Assembly: GCF_000611675.1 (NCBI RefSeq)
Contig: NZ_JATV01000004.1
Span: 62,001 to 126,000, forward strand
Origin: Flavobacterium succinicans LMG 10402
Lineage (GTDB): Bacteria; Bacteroidota; Bacteroidia; Flavobacteriales; Flavobacteriaceae
Reading direction: 5' to 3'
DNA length: 64,000 nt
Both the position numbers and the translations under genes were made by a program. The notes under the pieces are model-generated. The model ran no database searches and had not been told where the DNA came from. It saw only the letters and a program-made list of their open reading frames with translations. Of the stretch, positions 1-8,524 are shown one piece after another; position 1 is the stretch's first letter; every line of letters starts with the position of its first letter.

Positions 1-11
1 TTTAAAAATAA

Positions 12-47
12 CAAACCCGGCAACTTTTTAAAATTGTCGGGTTTGTG
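12..47 (-). terminator. Rho-independent terminator of the serine hydrolase gene
   Basis: A 13-bp stem (ACAAACCCGGCAA with TTGTCGGGTTTGT, one G-T pair) encloses a short A/T loop. On the minus strand it is followed by a T-rich run. It lies 17 bases past the stop codon of the minus-strand hydrolase. Confidence 0.8.
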
Positions 48-64
48 GTTCTATAGGGTAGAGG

Positions 65-1411
65 TTACTTCTTAAAACTTCCAATCACTCCTTTTAGCAA
101 TTCATTTACATCATATTTTGCTTCGTCGCTTAATCCCATTCTAACAATAACCAAATCCAAAGACGGAATAATAAACACCTTTTGTCCTTGGTAGCCATTG
201 CAGGAGTACATATCACGCGGCGCGGCAGGGAAATGACCACCGGCATTCAGCCAAAAGTGCGCTCCATAACCTTCGTTAGAATCGTTGGTGGGCGTGCTTA
301 CATAATTCTCCCAATTGGCATCAAAGACTTGGTCGCCGTTCCAGTTGCCTTTATGCAAATACAATAACCCAAATTTAGCCCAATCCCTTGCGGTTGCCCA
401 TCCATAAGATGATCCAACATAATTCCCAACCATATCGGTTTCGATTAGCATGGAATGCATTCCAATTCGATCAATCAATTGTGCATACCAAAAATCCAAA
501 TATTCTTGATGGGTTTTGAACTGCTTACGCAAGATATAAGACAATAAATTACTAGTTCCCGAGGAGTAATTCCAATGGGTATTTGGAGCGTAGGCAGCTG
601 GTTTTTCGAGCTGTACGCGTCCCATATTTTCGGCTATGAACAACATTTTGGTAGCATCGCATATTTTATCATAGGCTTCTTCCCATTCCAATCCAGAATT
701 CATATGCAACAAATCGTTGGTTGTGATTTTTTTTCGTTCATCGTTTTGCCATTCGCGAATTGGAGCGGGTTTGTTGATATCGTATTTTCCTTGTTTTTGG
801 AGTATTCCAAAAAGAGTAGCAGTGATGCTTTTGGTCATAGACCATCCCAAAATTTTACTGTTTTTGCTAAATCCAGTATCGTATTTTTCTGCAATAATTT
901 TGTCTTTATAAATCACTAAAACGGCTCTTGATCTTTTTTTCTTTTGTCCTTTTGGATCGAAGGCATTGTTTACTGCGGCTGTTAGTTTTGAATAATCCAC
1001 ATTAGCAAAAACAGTGTCTTTGGCTTCATTATTTCCGTAAGGGAAAGGCAAATTATTTTGTGTAAAGTTGCGTTTTGGGGTTAGATAGGGTTTTGAAACA
1101 TCGAAATCATCATTGATTAAGGTGGCCCCTAAACCCTCTCGATAAATCGCTTTTCTAGTTTTTAATCCGTAAACAGAAGAAGTAGCGGTTTTGGCGTTGT
1201 CATCGATTTCATTTTTGGCAAGGTCAATCAGGTCAATATCATTATCTCCTTGTTCGATCATCTCTTGCGAGCGATGGTCAATAAAATGCCCCGAAGCCAT
1301 ACTTTTGGCCGAAAAACCAGAGATTAAATCGAGTTGAGGATAGGTGGTATATCCAATATACCCAAGAACAAGCAAAAGAAGGATTCCGATACTTTTTATA
1401 ATTTTCTTCAT
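65..1411 (-). CDS. Serine hydrolase of the class C beta-lactamase / penicillin-binding-protein-like family
   Basis: A 448-residue protein anchored or exported through an N-terminal hydrophobic helix (about residues 5-23). The catalytic SxxK motif is S191-M-T-K194. A YSSG motif near residue 282 matches the second active-site tyrosine motif of the family. Such proteins hydrolyse amide or ester bonds; the substrate here cannot be told from sequence and resistance is not implied. Residues 40-150 form a lead-in that I do not recognise. The gene stands alone on the minus strand, divergent from sufS, with its own terminator. The family call is firm; the substrate is unknown. Confidence 0.85.
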   Translation of the reverse strand: MKKIIKSIGILLLLVLGYIGYTTYPQLDLISGFSAKSMASGHFIDHRSQEMIEQGDNDIDLIDLAKNEIDDNAKTATSSVYGLKTRKAIYREGLGATLINDDFDVSKPYLTPKRNFTQNNLPFPYGNNEAKDTVFANVDYSKLTAAVNNAFDPKGQKKKRSRAVLVIYKDKIIAEKYDTGFSKNSKILGWSMTKSITATLFGILQKQGKYDINKPAPIREWQNDERKKITTNDLLHMNSGLEWEEAYDKICDATKMLFIAENMGRVQLEKPAAYAPNTHWNYSSGTSNLLSYILRKQFKTHQEYLDFWYAQLIDRIGMHSMLIETDMVGNYVGSSYGWATARDWAKFGLLYLHKGNWNGDQVFDANWENYVSTPTNDSNEGYGAHFWLNAGGHFPAAPRDMYSCNGYQGQKVFIIPSLDLVIVRMGLSDEAKYDVNELLKGVIGSFKK

Positions 1412-1581
1412 AAAATGTTATTTTTAAGCAATGTAGCAAAAAGTTGGAAACCTTGTGTTTGGTTTTATTTTTTTCTTTCCTTTCCTTGCTCAAACTAAGA
1501 ATGGTTTTTTCAATAAATGATGCCTATTTGGGTATCAAGTTTTATTAACAACTGTTTGCTAAAAATTAGCTACAGTTTCAC

Positions 1582-1589
1582 TACTTTTG
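1582..1589 (+). promoter_or_regulatory. Candidate -7 element (TAnnTTTG) of the sufS transcript
   Basis: TACTTTTG matches the Bacteroidota -7 consensus TAnnTTTG. A TTTG sequence ends at 1558, 23 bases upstream, at the outer limit for the -33 element. The sufS ATG begins 26 bases downstream. Confidence 0.6.
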
Positions 1590-1615
1590 TATTTAGAAAA
1601 ATTCTAAATTAAGTC

Positions 1616-2830
1616 ATGTTAGATCTTCAAAAAATAAGAGCCGATTTTCCAATCCTTTCTCAAAAAGTCAACGGAAAACCTTTGGTTTATTTCGATAACG
1701 GAGCGACTTCGCAAAAGCCACAAGTAGTGATTGATGCGATTGCAAAGTATTACCAAGAAATCAACGCCAACATCCATCGTGGCGTACATACCTTGAGCCA
1801 ATTAGCTACAGATGCTTACGAATTGTCCAGAGGGAAAATACAACAACATATCAATGCCAAGCACGCCCACGAAGTTTTGTTTACTTCAGGTACTACTCAT
1901 GGCGTGAATTTGGTAGCGAATGGGTTTGCTTCTCTATTAAAATCAGGCGATGAGGTATTGGTGTCTGCTTTAGAGCATCATAGCAATATTGTGCCTTGGC
2001 AAATGCTTTGCGAGAGAACAGGTGCTTCGCTAAAGGTTATTCCAATGAATGAAAAAGGGGAGTTGATCTTGTCTGCATTTGATGAATTACTATCCGAAAA
2101 AACCAAAATCGTTACGGTAAATCATATCTCTAACGCTTTAGGAACGATTAATCCTATAAAATACATCATTGACAAATCGCATGAATTTGGAGCAGCAGTT
2201 TTTATTGACGGAGCGCAAGCGGTACCGCATTTGAAACCCGATGTTCAAGCATTGGATTGCGATTTTTATGCCTTTTCTGGACATAAAATGTGTGGACCGA
2301 CAGGCACTGGAATTTTGTATGGAAAAGAAGCTTGGTTAAATAAATTACCACCCTATCAAGGTGGAGGCGAAATGATCAAAGAGGTAACTTTTGAAAAAAC
2401 CACTTATGCGGATTTGCCACATAAATTCGAAGCAGGAACGCCTAATATTGCTGGAGGAATTGTCCTTGGAACTGCGGTAGATTATATGAATGCCATAGGT
2501 TTTGAAAACATTCAGGCCCAAGAGTTGGCACTTCTAGAATACGGTACACAACGCTTGTTAGAAATAGAAGGCTTGCGTATTTTTGGTACTTCAGAAAATA
2601 AAACTTCGGTGATTTCTTTTAATATAGACGGGATTCACCCATACGATATTGGGACCATTATCGATAAATTAGGAATAGCTGTTCGAACGGGACACCATTG
2701 TGCCCAACCGATTATGAATTTCTTTGAAATTCCAGGAACGATTCGAGCGTCTTTTTCGTTTTATAATACCAAAGAAGAAATCGATAGCTTAGTGGAGGCG
2801 GTAAAAAAAGCCAAAATGATGCTGTCATAA
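1616..2830 (+). CDS. sufS: Cysteine desulfurase SufS
   Basis: This 404-residue PLP enzyme removes sulfur from cysteine and holds it as a persulfide for Fe-S cluster assembly. The PLP lysine is K224 in SGHKMCGPTGTG, and the persulfide cysteine is C362 in RTGHHCAQP. Both are offset by two residues from the E. coli SufS positions (K226, C364), and length is normal. The gene is the first of a same-strand run with sufE (3272) and a DUF59 gene (4258), which supports a role in the SUF pathway. sufBCD are not in the window; in relatives they commonly lie upstream, but here the upstream gene is an unrelated hydrolase on the other strand. Confidence 0.95.
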   Translation: MLDLQKIRADFPILSQKVNGKPLVYFDNGATSQKPQVVIDAIAKYYQEINANIHRGVHTLSQLATDAYELSRGKIQQHINAKHAHEVLFTSGTTHGVNLVANGFASLLKSGDEVLVSALEHHSNIVPWQMLCERTGASLKVIPMNEKGELILSAFDELLSEKTKIVTVNHISNALGTINPIKYIIDKSHEFGAAVFIDGAQAVPHLKPDVQALDCDFYAFSGHKMCGPTGTGILYGKEAWLNKLPPYQGGGEMIKEVTFEKTTYADLPHKFEAGTPNIAGGIVLGTAVDYMNAIGFENIQAQELALLEYGTQRLLEIEGLRIFGTSENKTSVISFNIDGIHPYDIGTIIDKLGIAVRTGHHCAQPIMNFFEIPGTIRASFSFYNTKEEIDSLVEAVKKAKMMLS

Positions 2831-2843
2831 ACACCTAAAAAAG

Positions 2844-3269
2844 ATGAAGTGGATTAGTCAATTGATTTTTATTTTTGTTATAATAAGTAGTTGTAAAAGT
2901 CAAAAAATCAATGATTTTAGTACTTCATCCATCACGTATACTGCGCAATCTAGAGGAGTATATTTGAGTGTTTGGGTCGAAAATCAAAAAGTTTGGGTCA
3001 TCAAAGGTAGGAATGAAAAGCCCTATGAAGTTGTGCTGACCGCGCAAGAAATGAAAGAGCTTGAAAGTGTCTTTTCTGTATTGAATTTAGAAAAAATCCC
3101 TTCATTGAAAGCGCCAACTGCAAAGCGATTATATGATGGAGCAGCGATTGCCAACCTAGCCATTTCCGACGGTGGAAAGGCCTACATCTCCAAAAGTTTT
3201 GACCACGGATTTCCCCAAAAAGACATAGAAAAAATAGTAACCTTATTAGTTTCATATAGCGAAAAATAA
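2844..3269 (+). CDS. Small predicted lipoprotein between sufS and sufE
   Basis: A 141-residue protein with a short signal peptide ending in ISSC, a plausible lipobox with the lipidated cysteine near residue 17. The mature part has a pattern of beta strands (YTAQSRGVYLSVWVENQKVWVI) and reads like the small DUF6438-type lipoproteins of flavobacteria, though I am not certain of that family name. It starts 13 bases after sufS and ends 2 bases before sufE, so it is almost certainly cotranscribed with them. A periplasmic lipoprotein has no obvious part in cytoplasmic Fe-S assembly, so the link may be only genetic. Confidence 0.75.
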   Translation: MKWISQLIFIFVIISSCKSQKINDFSTSSITYTAQSRGVYLSVWVENQKVWVIKGRNEKPYEVVLTAQEMKELESVFSVLNLEKIPSLKAPTAKRLYDGAAIANLAISDGGKAYISKSFDHGFPQKDIEKIVTLLVSYSEK

Positions 3270-3271
3270 GC

Positions 3272-3694
3272 ATGAGTATCAAAGAAATACAAGACGAAAT
3301 TGTAGATGAATTTTCAATGTTCGACGACTGGATGCAGCGTTACGAATACATTATTGAGTTAGGAAAAAATTTGCCTTTAATCGAAGAAGCTGCCAAAACC
3401 GACGATAATTTAATCAAAGGATGCCAGTCGAAAGTTTGGTTACAAGGCCAGCAAAAAGAGGATAAAATTGTATTCACTGCCGATAGTGATGCGATTTTGA
3501 CCAAAGGCATAATCGCGATTTTAATTCGCGCATTCTCGAACCAGAAACCTGCTGATATCTTGAACGCAGAGATGGATTTTATCGGTGAAATTGGGTTAAA
3601 AGAGCATTTGTCACCTACCAGAGCCAATGGTTTAGTATCGATGATTAAAAACATCAAAATGTATGCTTTGGCATTTGATGCAAAAAATAATTAA
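3272..3694 (+). CDS. sufE: SufE family sulfur acceptor protein
   Basis: A 140-residue protein that accepts persulfide sulfur from SufS and stimulates it. The acceptor cysteine is C51 in LIKGCQSKVWL, the same position as in E. coli SufE. The N-terminal motif EFSMFDDWMQRYEYIIELG is characteristic of the family. It lies in the same operon as sufS, separated only by a small lipoprotein gene. Confidence 0.94.
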   Translation: MSIKEIQDEIVDEFSMFDDWMQRYEYIIELGKNLPLIEEAAKTDDNLIKGCQSKVWLQGQQKEDKIVFTADSDAILTKGIIAILIRAFSNQKPADILNAEMDFIGEIGLKEHLSPTRANGLVSMIKNIKMYALAFDAKNN

Positions 3695-3724
3695 ACATAT
3701 AAGCCATTAAAGTTTTTTTCAAAG

Positions 3725-4138
3725 ATGAAAATAACAAGAACTTTTTTAAAAGAATTGGTGTATCAGGTAAATGGAGCAGCGATAGAAGTTCATAAAAGTT
3801 TAGGATCAGGTCTACTAGAAAACATTTATCATCAATGTATTAAAAAGGAATTAGAATTGCGCAAAATAAATTATTCTTCTGAACTTCAAATTCCTTTAAC
3901 ATATAAAGGATTTGAATTGGAATCAAAACTTAGATGTGATTTGTTTATTGAGAATTCGTTGGTTGTTGAATTAAAATCGGTTGCAGAAATCAATCCAATT
4001 TTTGATGCTCAACTACTTACCTATATGAATTTATTGAAGGCTCCAATGGGTTTGTTAATTAATTTTGGCGTTAAGAATATATACTATGAGGGACAAAAAA
4101 CAATGGTAAATGAATATTACAGAGGACTTGATGATTAA
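3725..4138 (+). CDS. GxxExxY family protein
   Basis: A 137-residue protein with the signature GSGLLENIY (GxxExxY) at residues 28-36, followed by CDLFIENSLVVELKS, which has the D...ExK spacing of the PD-(D/E)XK nuclease fold. The family is widespread in Bacteroidota and usually occurs as a stand-alone gene; no function is established. It sits 30 bases after sufE and interrupts the usual sufE-DUF59 neighbourhood. It is softer in codon use and more AT-rich than its neighbours, which would fit later insertion, but I did not compute this. Confidence 0.85.
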   Translation: MKITRTFLKELVYQVNGAAIEVHKSLGSGLLENIYHQCIKKELELRKINYSSELQIPLTYKGFELESKLRCDLFIENSLVVELKSVAEINPIFDAQLLTYMNLLKAPMGLLINFGVKNIYYEGQKTMVNEYYRGLDD

Positions 4139-4257
4139 CGATAAATCAAATTTGATTATAAAATATATTTTATAAGTTTATTACTTACATGAACTTATAT
4201 CCAGACTTTAGAAAATAAAAAAACTCATATGACTCATATGTTTTAAATACAAAAAAA

Positions 4258-4581
4258 ATGACAGAAGAAATAAACACCGAAGCATTAGGAGAAGCTATCG
4301 TAAACAAATTAAAAACGATTTACGATCCGGAGATTCCAGTAGATATTTACGAATTGGGATTGATTTATGACGTGATGGTCAATACCGATTATGAAGTAAA
4401 AATCTTGATGACTCTGACTTCCCCAAATTGCCCCGTGGCCGAAAGTTTGCCAAGAGAAGTGGCCGAAAAAATAAAATCAATTGAGCATGTAAAAGATGCT
4501 GATGTAGAAATCACTTTCGACCCACCTTGGAGCAAGGATTTAATGAGTGAAGAAGCTAAATTAGAATTGGGAATGCTTTAA
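4258..4581 (+). CDS. DUF59 / SufT-like Fe-S assembly protein
   Basis: A 107-residue MIP18/PaaD-like (DUF59) protein. Conserved features are YDPEIPVDIYELGLIY near residues 20-35 and the cysteine motif TSPNCPVAE near residue 60. Relatives act late in Fe-S cluster maturation or delivery. The location downstream of sufS and sufE supports that role. The 120 bases upstream contain a tandem ACTCATATG pair but no clear promoter consensus. Confidence 0.9.
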   Translation: MTEEINTEALGEAIVNKLKTIYDPEIPVDIYELGLIYDVMVNTDYEVKILMTLTSPNCPVAESLPREVAEKIKSIEHVKDADVEITFDPPWSKDLMSEEAKLELGML

Positions 4582-4586
4582 TTAAA

Positions 4587-4719
4587 GAGTGTTCAGTAGT
4601 CAGTCTTTAGTACCCAGTCATACTGACCACTAAGGACTGATTGCTAACTACTAATTGAAAAGGAGTGTTCAGTTTTTAGTACTCAGATGAAACTGACCAC
4701 TGAATACTAATTTAAAAAG
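4587..4719. repeat. Degenerate tandem repeat between DUF59 and DUF2480 genes
   Basis: Two related units begin with GAGTGTTCAGT at 4587 and 4663 and share CAGT...TTAGTAC.CAG, AACTGACCACT.A and CTAATT blocks in the same order. The second unit is shortened. Within each unit, AGTCAGT and ACTGACCACT can pair. No coding potential is visible. It looks like intergenic repeat material typical of flavobacteria. Confidence 0.65.
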
Positions 4720-5229
4720 ATGGACGAAATAGTAAATAAAGTAGCCAATAGTGCGCTAAAAGTCTTCGATTTAGAAGATTATTATCCAAGCGGCATTCGA
4801 ACACAAATTGATGTTTCGCAATGGTTGTTGGATGGTTTTTTATTAAAAGAAAAAGACTTTCGGGAAGCCTTAAAAAATCAGGATTGGTCGCAATACCAAG
4901 ACCATTATGTGGCGGTGCATTGTAGTACTGATGCCATTATCCCCGCATGGGCATTAATTTTAGTGACGACTTATCTCATACCTTTTACTAAAAAGGTCGT
5001 GTTGGGCACCATAGATGATTTGAACACTGCCTTGTATCAAGACATCCTCAACCAACTCGATTATTCCGAATATCAAGATCATCCTTTGATTATTAAAGGC
5101 TGTTCCAAAAAACCAGTACCAGAAAGCGCTTATCTTATGGCCATTCAAAAATTGCAACCTTTGGCCAAAAGTATTATGTATGGTGAGGCTTGTTCTGCAG
5201 TGCCTTTGTACAAAAGACTCAAAACGTAA
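4720..5229 (+). CDS. DUF2480 family protein
   Basis: A 169-residue soluble protein with an N-terminal VNKVANSALKVFDLEDYYP and a cysteine pair region near HCSTDAIIPAWA and a GEACSAVPLYK ending. This pattern fits the DUF2480 family of Bacteroidota, which has no known function. The gene follows the SUF genes in the same direction, as in related flavobacteria, which suggests a link to Fe-S metabolism. That link is inference from context only. Confidence 0.8.
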   Translation: MDEIVNKVANSALKVFDLEDYYPSGIRTQIDVSQWLLDGFLLKEKDFREALKNQDWSQYQDHYVAVHCSTDAIIPAWALILVTTYLIPFTKKVVLGTIDDLNTALYQDILNQLDYSEYQDHPLIIKGCSKKPVPESAYLMAIQKLQPLAKSIMYGEACSAVPLYKRLKT

Positions 5230-5283
5230 TTTTTTTTAGAAACCCCAGCAATGGGCATTTTCAGGAGGCAAAGTCCCGCTTCC

Positions 5284-5492
5284 GCCTACCGTCTGGACAC
5301 AAATATTTTTATGTTAAAAAGGCACGCAGATTGGTCAGATTATCGCTGATTTTTGTTTGTATATTAAAAATATTATTTACAAAACTTATGTTTTTTCAAT
5401 ACATTTTTTTAAAAGACAACAAATTTATTGGTTTAAATCCGTTCAATCTGTGTCATCTGTGGCCTATCAAAAGATGTGTCCAGACGGTAGGC
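5284..5492. repeat. MITE-like element with 17-bp terminal inverted repeats
   Basis: GCCTACCGTCTGGACAC at 5284-5300 is the exact reverse complement of 5476-5492. The 175 bases between hold fragments (ACGCAGATTGGTCAGATTATCGC, read in parts, and CTGTGTCATCTGTGGCC) that look like recurring flavobacterial intergenic sequence. The rest of the 423-base gap 5230-5652 has no gene I can support; the 128-codon frame crossing it has no protein-like features. Confidence 0.6.
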
Positions 5493-5619
5493 TATCCGTC
5501 ATACCCGAGCGATAGCGAACTGGCGAAGCAATCGGGGTTAGGGAGCTACAATTTTCCTTTTTGGTATCATTTTTAGGAGTTTATAACCATTTATTTTTCA
5601 GTATTTTAATGGTTTTTAC

Positions 5620-5627
5620 TACATTTG
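5620..5627 (+). promoter_or_regulatory. Candidate -7 element for the DUF3078 gene
   Basis: TACATTTG matches TAnnTTTG and lies 25 bases before the ATG at 5653. I see no clear TTTG at the -33 position. Confidence 0.5.
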
Positions 5628-5652
5628 AGTAAGAACCTTAAAACCAAACAAG

Positions 5653-6582
5653 ATGAGAGCCATTGTAATTGCCCTGTTTTTGCTTTATTCCGTTGCTGAA
5701 GTACAGGCACAAAACACCGAGAAAGAGCTAATCAAAAACACCGAGGCAGCCGTAAAGAACATCAATGATACTTTGCCGAACGGCTGGCGTAAAAAAGGAA
5801 ATATTGCATTTCTTTTTAGCCAATCTAATTTTAATAACTGGATTGCAGGAGGGGAAAACAACTTGTCTGGAAATTTAGGCATCAACTATGATTTCAATTA
5901 CAAAAAAGACAAACTAACTTGGGACAACAAAATCATTGCTTCTTACGGTTTGCTACAAACCAAAAATGCCGATTTTGAGAAAAAAACCGATGACCGTTTC
6001 GAATTCAATTCTACCCTAGGACAACACGCTTTTGGGAATTGGTACTACTCTTTATTTCTGAATTTTAGGACTCAATTTACCCGTGGTTATATTTATGGAA
6101 AAGATGCCAATGGAGCAGAAATCAGAACGGAGAACACCAACTTTTTGTCTCCAGGATATCTTACTTTTGGTCCTGGTTTGTTCTGGAAAAAGGGAGACCA
6201 TTTACGATTGAATTTTGCGCCTTTGACCTCTAAAATGACTTTTGTAGACGATTTTTATACCTCCCAAACGGGTTATGTAGATGGAGCTTATTTTGGGGTT
6301 GATGCTAATAAAAGCTTGCGCTACGAATTGGGTTTTTATGCTTCGGCTTACTATAAGTTTAATTTGATGACGAATGTTTCTGCTGAAAACACCTTGAATC
6401 TTTATACCAATTATTTAGAAGATCCACAAAATGTTGATATTGATTATTCACTGGCTATTGTCATGAAAATCAACAGAGTTTTATCAGCCAACTTGAACTT
6501 TCAAGCCATTTATGATGACAATGCTTTTCAAGGCTTTCAAACTCGTCAAGTATTTGGGTTGGGCGTAAATTATAGTTTTTAA
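5653..6582 (+). CDS. DUF3078 domain-containing outer-membrane protein
   Basis: A 309-residue protein with a cleavable signal peptide (cleavage probably after QAQ, about residue 20). The sequence GNIAFLFSQSNFNNWIAGG is the DUF3078 signature. The remainder alternates aromatic and polar residues and ends in a phenylalanine (GVNYSF), as expected for a beta-barrel inserted in the outer membrane. Function is unknown. The gene is monocistronic, with a candidate promoter upstream and a strong terminator directly after it. Confidence 0.85.
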   Translation: MRAIVIALFLLYSVAEVQAQNTEKELIKNTEAAVKNINDTLPNGWRKKGNIAFLFSQSNFNNWIAGGENNLSGNLGINYDFNYKKDKLTWDNKIIASYGLLQTKNADFEKKTDDRFEFNSTLGQHAFGNWYYSLFLNFRTQFTRGYIYGKDANGAEIRTENTNFLSPGYLTFGPGLFWKKGDHLRLNFAPLTSKMTFVDDFYTSQTGYVDGAYFGVDANKSLRYELGFYASAYYKFNLMTNVSAENTLNLYTNYLEDPQNVDIDYSLAIVMKINRVLSANLNFQAIYDDNAFQGFQTRQVFGLGVNYSF

Positions 6583-6605
6583 AATAACGGCATTAGTATA
6601 GTTAA

Positions 6606-6640
6606 AAAGCCCTTTCAATCATGGAAGGGCTTTATTTTTT
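6606..6640. terminator. Terminator after the DUF3078 gene, probably bidirectional
   Basis: Stem AAAGCCCTT / AAGGGCTTT with a 10-base loop, then a T-rich run on the plus strand and four T residues on the minus strand. On the minus strand it directly follows the truncated glucosidase end at 6640-6704, so it probably once terminated that gene too. Confidence 0.8.
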
Positions 6641-6704
6641 TACTTTTCATCCAAGTTCAATCGATGAATAATCTCTGCAATGAGTCCCGTCCAGCCGGTT
6701 TGAT
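6640..6704 (-). pseudogene. Orphan 3' end of the glucosidase gene
   Basis: Read on the minus strand this encodes QTGWTGLIAEIIHRLN, then LDEK and a stop. The first 16 residues are identical to residues near the C-terminus of the glucosidase now ending at 13252, whose own ending is NDSEQIKM. The fragment has no upstream coding sequence: at 6705 the similarity stops abruptly. It is best explained as the displaced original end of the glucosidase gene, left behind by the insertion of 6705-13278. Confidence 0.85.
6655..6704 (+). repeat. Left copy of the 50-bp direct repeat bracketing the polyamine island
   Basis: These 50 bases are identical, in the same orientation, to 13279-13328, and the identity ends at exactly these bases on both sides. 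The two copies are 6.6 kb apart. The repeat behaves like an attachment-site core (attL). Confidence 0.9.
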
Positions 6705-6843
6705 ACTAAAAAAAAATTGCTAAAAATGGATAGTAGGTTTGTGTTCACTATAAAGTTAATTTTTTAGTAGTTATGAGAAGGACGAGCAACTTATTATGCA
6801 GTAAGGTAAAAGGATATAGGTACGCTTTTTGAAGCTGCAGTAC

Positions 6844-6851
6844 TATATTTG
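6844..6851 (+). promoter_or_regulatory. Candidate -7 element for the polyamine operon
   Basis: TATATTTG matches TAnnTTTG and would give a leader of about 90 bases before the ATG at 6946. A -33 TTTG at 6828-6831 is too close (12 bases), so the assignment is weak. The remaining gap 6705-6945 holds nothing else I recognise, and no integrase remnant is visible. Confidence 0.4.
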
Positions 6852-6945
6852 AAAGATTAAAATCACAAATACATACAAGTTTATTTTGAAAAATACTATA
6901 TTCGTAAAAAATATACTATAATTTAGCCTCAACTGTGCCTAGTTA

Positions 6946-7308
6946 ATGACTACAAACGACTATTATCCTGGTTTACATAAGCTTGTAACACTCGAAGTAC
7001 AAGATAATGCTAAACTGACTACAAGTGAAAATTTTATCCAATTTTCTGAAAATTTAATTACACAATACCAACTAGAAAAAGTGGGGATTAGTGAACATAT
7101 TTTCGAAAACAATAGTTTTACCATAGCCATTTGTTTAAAAGAATCTCATATTTGCATTCATACATGGCCTGAATTCAATCAATTGACTTTGGATGTATAT
7201 TTATGTAACTATTTGCAAGACAATACACAAAAAGTAAAAGACATTACACAAGAATATATCAGCTACTTTGAAGCAAAAATTCTAAAGGAATTCGAAATTA
7301 ATAGATAA
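6946..7308 (+). CDS. speD: S-adenosylmethionine decarboxylase (prokaryotic SpeD class)
   Basis: A 120-residue self-processing pyruvoyl enzyme that makes decarboxylated AdoMet, the aminopropyl donor for polyamines. All three key residues are present: the serine that becomes pyruvoyl (S67, in LKESHICIHTWPE), the processing histidine H72 and the catalytic cysteine C87 (DVYLC). Their spacing equals S63, H68 and C83 of the Thermotoga enzyme. The protein is thus likely active. It is first in a seven-gene run in which the fifth gene encodes an aminopropyltransferase, so substrate and user are encoded together. The next gene starts 3 bases after its stop. Confidence 0.93.
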   Translation: MTTNDYYPGLHKLVTLEVQDNAKLTTSENFIQFSENLITQYQLEKVGISEHIFENNSFTIAICLKESHICIHTWPEFNQLTLDVYLCNYLQDNTQKVKDITQEYISYFEAKILKEFEINR

Positions 7309-7311
7309 TAC

Positions 7312-8508
7312 ATGACTGTCCCTTGTTATAACTGTAATACAACTACAACTCTTGAGGTAAATTTTGAAGTTGAAGTTTTTGCTTGCCCTGCTTGTAACTA
7401 TGTCTATAAAAACAAAGAAGGTGCGGGTCTTTCGCTTTATATGAAGTCTCAACCCTGCTCCTTTGAGAATACATTTGAGATTAGCAAAACTGCCGTATTT
7501 GATAATGTTGACTATCAAGTAACTGGATTAGTGATCAAATCACACCAAGACTTTGAGTGGAGAGAATACATTTTACAATCAAAAAATGGCAACTTTTTAT
7601 ACCTCTCTGAATCTGATGGGCATTGGATTCTTCTAAACGAGATTACTTATGATACCAAAGTTGGCAATCATCCTTTAACAGTAGAGCATAACGAAATCAC
7701 CTATGATCGCTATGATTATTACTATCCAAAGGTAGTCGCCTCAAAAGGCTTTTTCGATTTTGATATTTACAAAAATGTTGAGCTTATAGAATATATTCAT
7801 CCACCCTTCTTGCTTAGTTTTGAAAAAGTGGGCCATCAACAAACAGCTTTCTTAGGAAAACATATTTCTACTAGAGCGATAAAAAAAGCGTTCGCTACTA
7901 CTTCTTTACCTTCAAAAAGAGGCATTGGTCAAGTACAACCCTTTCTAATAAATGTTAGAAATACGGCACTTATTTTTTGTGGAATTGCTTTTTTAATTTT
8001 GATTACTCATTGGTTCCTAAACAAAGATCGTGTCGAACAAAAGGTTCTCGATACCTCCATCGCATTTGATGAATATGCTAAAAAAGATTTTGTTACTCCT
8101 TCATTTGAATTGAAAGGAAGTTCAGCTCCATTGACCATACAATTGCACTCTAATGTAGATAATTCTTGGGCAAATGTGCAAGTAGCATTAATCAATGAAA
8201 AAAATGGCGACGAAGTGTATGCCAACAAGGATATAGAGTACTATCATGGCTATACCGATGGTGAAAATTGGACTGAAGGCGATACTTCTGAAGAATTTAA
8301 TATTTGTGGAGTCGCTGCTGGTAAATACCATTTGACCATTACCCCAATGAAGGCAAAAGAAGATACTCAAAACCAAACAGTGCATATTCAAGCGAGTTGG
8401 TCTAGTCCTTCTACAAGAAATGTCTGGATGATTTATATTTTTATGACCGTATTTGTCGTTGCTATTTATTATTTAGAAAAGTCATTTGAAGAAAAAAGAT
8501 GGGAATAA
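7312..8508 (+). CDS. DUF4178 protein with zinc ribbon and two membrane segments
   Basis: A 398-residue protein. It opens with a four-cysteine zinc ribbon (CYNC at 5-8, CPAC at 25-28). Residues about 60-200 form the DUF4178 region (FEWREYILQSKNGNFLYLSESDGHWILLNE), a beta-rich module. A hydrophobic helix near 221-240 is followed by a roughly 130-residue domain rich in beta strands, then a second helix near 373-390 and a charged tail. The topology suggests one soluble domain on each side of the inner membrane. DUF4178 genes recur near spermidine synthase and DUF350 genes in other bacteria (from memory of comparative-genomics work); no biochemical role is established. Confidence 0.85.
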   Translation: MTVPCYNCNTTTTLEVNFEVEVFACPACNYVYKNKEGAGLSLYMKSQPCSFENTFEISKTAVFDNVDYQVTGLVIKSHQDFEWREYILQSKNGNFLYLSESDGHWILLNEITYDTKVGNHPLTVEHNEITYDRYDYYYPKVVASKGFFDFDIYKNVELIEYIHPPFLLSFEKVGHQQTAFLGKHISTRAIKKAFATTSLPSKRGIGQVQPFLINVRNTALIFCGIAFLILITHWFLNKDRVEQKVLDTSIAFDEYAKKDFVTPSFELKGSSAPLTIQLHSNVDNSWANVQVALINEKNGDEVYANKDIEYYHGYTDGENWTEGDTSEEFNICGVAAGKYHLTITPMKAKEDTQNQTVHIQASWSSPSTRNVWMIYIFMTVFVVAIYYLEKSFEEKRWE

Positions 8509-8524
8509 TCATTTTAAATACAAT

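Noticed and set aside
65..1411. Antibiotic-resistance beta-lactamase
   Set aside because: SxxK and YSS motifs place it in the broad serine hydrolase family, but the length and N-terminal region do not match known resistance enzymes.
5190..5576. 128-codon open frame crossing the DUF2480 3' end and the repeat-rich gap
   Set aside because: No protein-like composition, runs across the inverted-repeat element, and starts inside another gene.
6705..6945. Integrase remnant at the left end of the polyamine island
   Set aside because: Short frames here (for example the ATG near 6773) stop within about 20 codons and show no recombinase motif.
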